Source of the DNA: Planctomycetota bacterium
Lineage (GTDB): Bacteria; Planctomycetota; Planctomycetia; Gemmatales; Gemmataceae
DNA length: 64,000 bases
Assembly (NCBI GenBank): GCA_016873225.1
Contig: VGXS01000013.1
Span: 1 to 64,000, forward strand
Direction: 5' to 3'
Shown: positions 63,480 through 64,000 of the stretch, piece after piece
Numbering within the stretch: position 1 is the first letter of the stretch
Layout: each line of letters opens with the position of its first letter
The notes under the pieces: generated by a model
Told to the model about the DNA's origin: nothing
Databases searched by the model: none
What the model saw: the letters and a program-made list of their open reading frames with translations, nothing else
Program-made: the position numbers and the translations under genes

Positions 63480-64000
63480 ATGGGCCAGCCTGATCGCAGA
63501 AACCTGCTGGAGGGGATCGCCTCGGGATTCGCCAGCGTGGCCATCTCGGCGATGCTGGCCCGTGACGGACTGGCGGGGCCTTCGCCGATTCATGGTGGAT
63601 TGCATCACCGGCCGCGGGCGCGCCGGGTGATCGAATTGTTCATGAATGGCGGCGCCAGCCCGATGGACACCTTCGACCACAAGCCGGCGCTTGAAAGGCT
63701 GCATGGCCAGAACCTGGGGCCCAAGGTGAAGCCCGAGGGGTTCACCGCCATGCCCGGGGCGATCATGAAAAGCCCGTTCAGTTTCCGTAGGCACGGGCAG
63801 TCGGGCCGCTGGGTGAGCGAGGTGTTTCCCGAGCAGGCCCGCCTGGTGGACGAGATGGCGTTCCTGATGGCGATGCAGTCCAAGACGAATGTCCACGGGC
63901 AGGGCGCCTACCTGATGACGACGGGATTCACCCTTCCGGGGTTTCCCTGCATGGGTTCGTGGATCTCCCACGCCTTGGGGAACATCGCCGACAACCTTCC
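63480..64000 (+). CDS. DUF1501 protein with Tat-like signal, copy 3 (partial, right edge)
   Basis: 173 residues are visible before the window ends. Arg6-Arg7 in RRNLLEGIASGFASVAISAML form a Tat-like signal, and the body shows ELFMNGGASPMDTFDHKPALERLHG, the start of the DUF1501 domain. It begins 4 bp after the PSD1 copy 3 stop, completing the third pair. The gene is cut by the window edge, not broken. Confidence 0.92.
   Translation, partial: MGQPDRRNLLEGIASGFASVAISAMLARDGLAGPSPIHGGLHHRPRARRVIELFMNGGASPMDTFDHKPALERLHGQNLGPKVKPEGFTAMPGAIMKSPFSFRRHGQSGRWVSEVFPEQARLVDEMAFLMAMQSKTNVHGQGAYLMTTGFTLPGFPCMGSWISHALGNIADNL

Noticed and set aside
1-64000. tRNA, rRNA, IS or prophage genes
   Set aside because: No cloverleaf, rRNA segment, transposase or integrase motif was recognised in any gap or ORF. 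Small RNAs cannot be excluded by eye.

Overview
The window is GC-rich DNA from a planctomycete. The lineage call rests on three tandem pairs of genes that are near-diagnostic for the phylum: PSD1-type cytochrome proteins (PSCyt1/DUF1549/DUF1553) each followed by a Tat-targeted DUF1501 protein. A WD40-fused Ser/Thr kinase, a large VWA-domain protein, an FHA protein and a DUF116-prenyl synthase fusion support it. A family such as Gemmataceae is plausible but cannot be fixed from sequence alone.

Layout. (1) 1-2472, minus: PknB-type kinase with a highly homogenised array of 126-bp WD40 repeats, cut by the left edge. (2) 2473-2938: non-coding, with four copies of a palindromic repeat that form hairpins. 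(3) 2939-4763, minus: a tightly overlapped operon of peroxiredoxin, an unknown His-rich-start protein and folD. (4) 4962-13084, plus: a GldA/GldF/GldG-like ABC system, a DUF4340 protein and a DegT-like PLP enzyme. (5) 13188-28915, plus: a long S10-spc-alpha ribosomal block, rpsJ-rplD-rplW-rplB-rpsS-rplV-rpsC-rplP-rpmC-rpsQ-rplN-rplX-rplE-rpsN-rpsH-rplF-rplR-rpsE-rplO-secY-adk-map, then rpmJ-rpsM-rpsK-rpsD-rpoA-rplQ. It has a strong promoter at the front, a second one before rpmJ and a strong terminator. rplC, rpmD and infA are not in it. (6) 29075-34071, plus: a 1,323-residue protein I do not recognise and an outer-membrane-type beta-barrel. (7) 34078-36229, minus: thyX-rho. (8) 36492-38746, plus: rpmE, prfA, prmC, a translation termination module. 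(9) 38754-41841, minus: a Wzm/Wzt-type polysaccharide exporter with ManA-like isomerase and an RmlC-like cupin. (10) 42099-51356, plus: VWA giant, FHA protein, squalene-hopene-type cyclase, DUF116-polyprenyl synthase fusion and a chorismate-lyase-like protein. (11) 51384-64000, plus: three PSD1/DUF1501 pairs, the last cut by the right edge.

How they work together. The central third is core translation, transcription and secretion machinery. The flanks are envelope and signalling functions typical of planctomycetes: polysaccharide export, a Gld-like ABC exporter, terpenoid cyclisation and periplasmic cytochrome/DUF1501 modules. The least explained parts are the terpenoid cassette with its DUF116 fusion, the 1,323-residue orphan behind an AT-rich palindromic promoter region, the recently duplicated WD40 repeats, and the altered ribosomal operon (no rplC, an extended L29, a 62-bp rpsC/rplP overlap). 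No CRISPR array, IS element, tRNA or rRNA gene was recognised.
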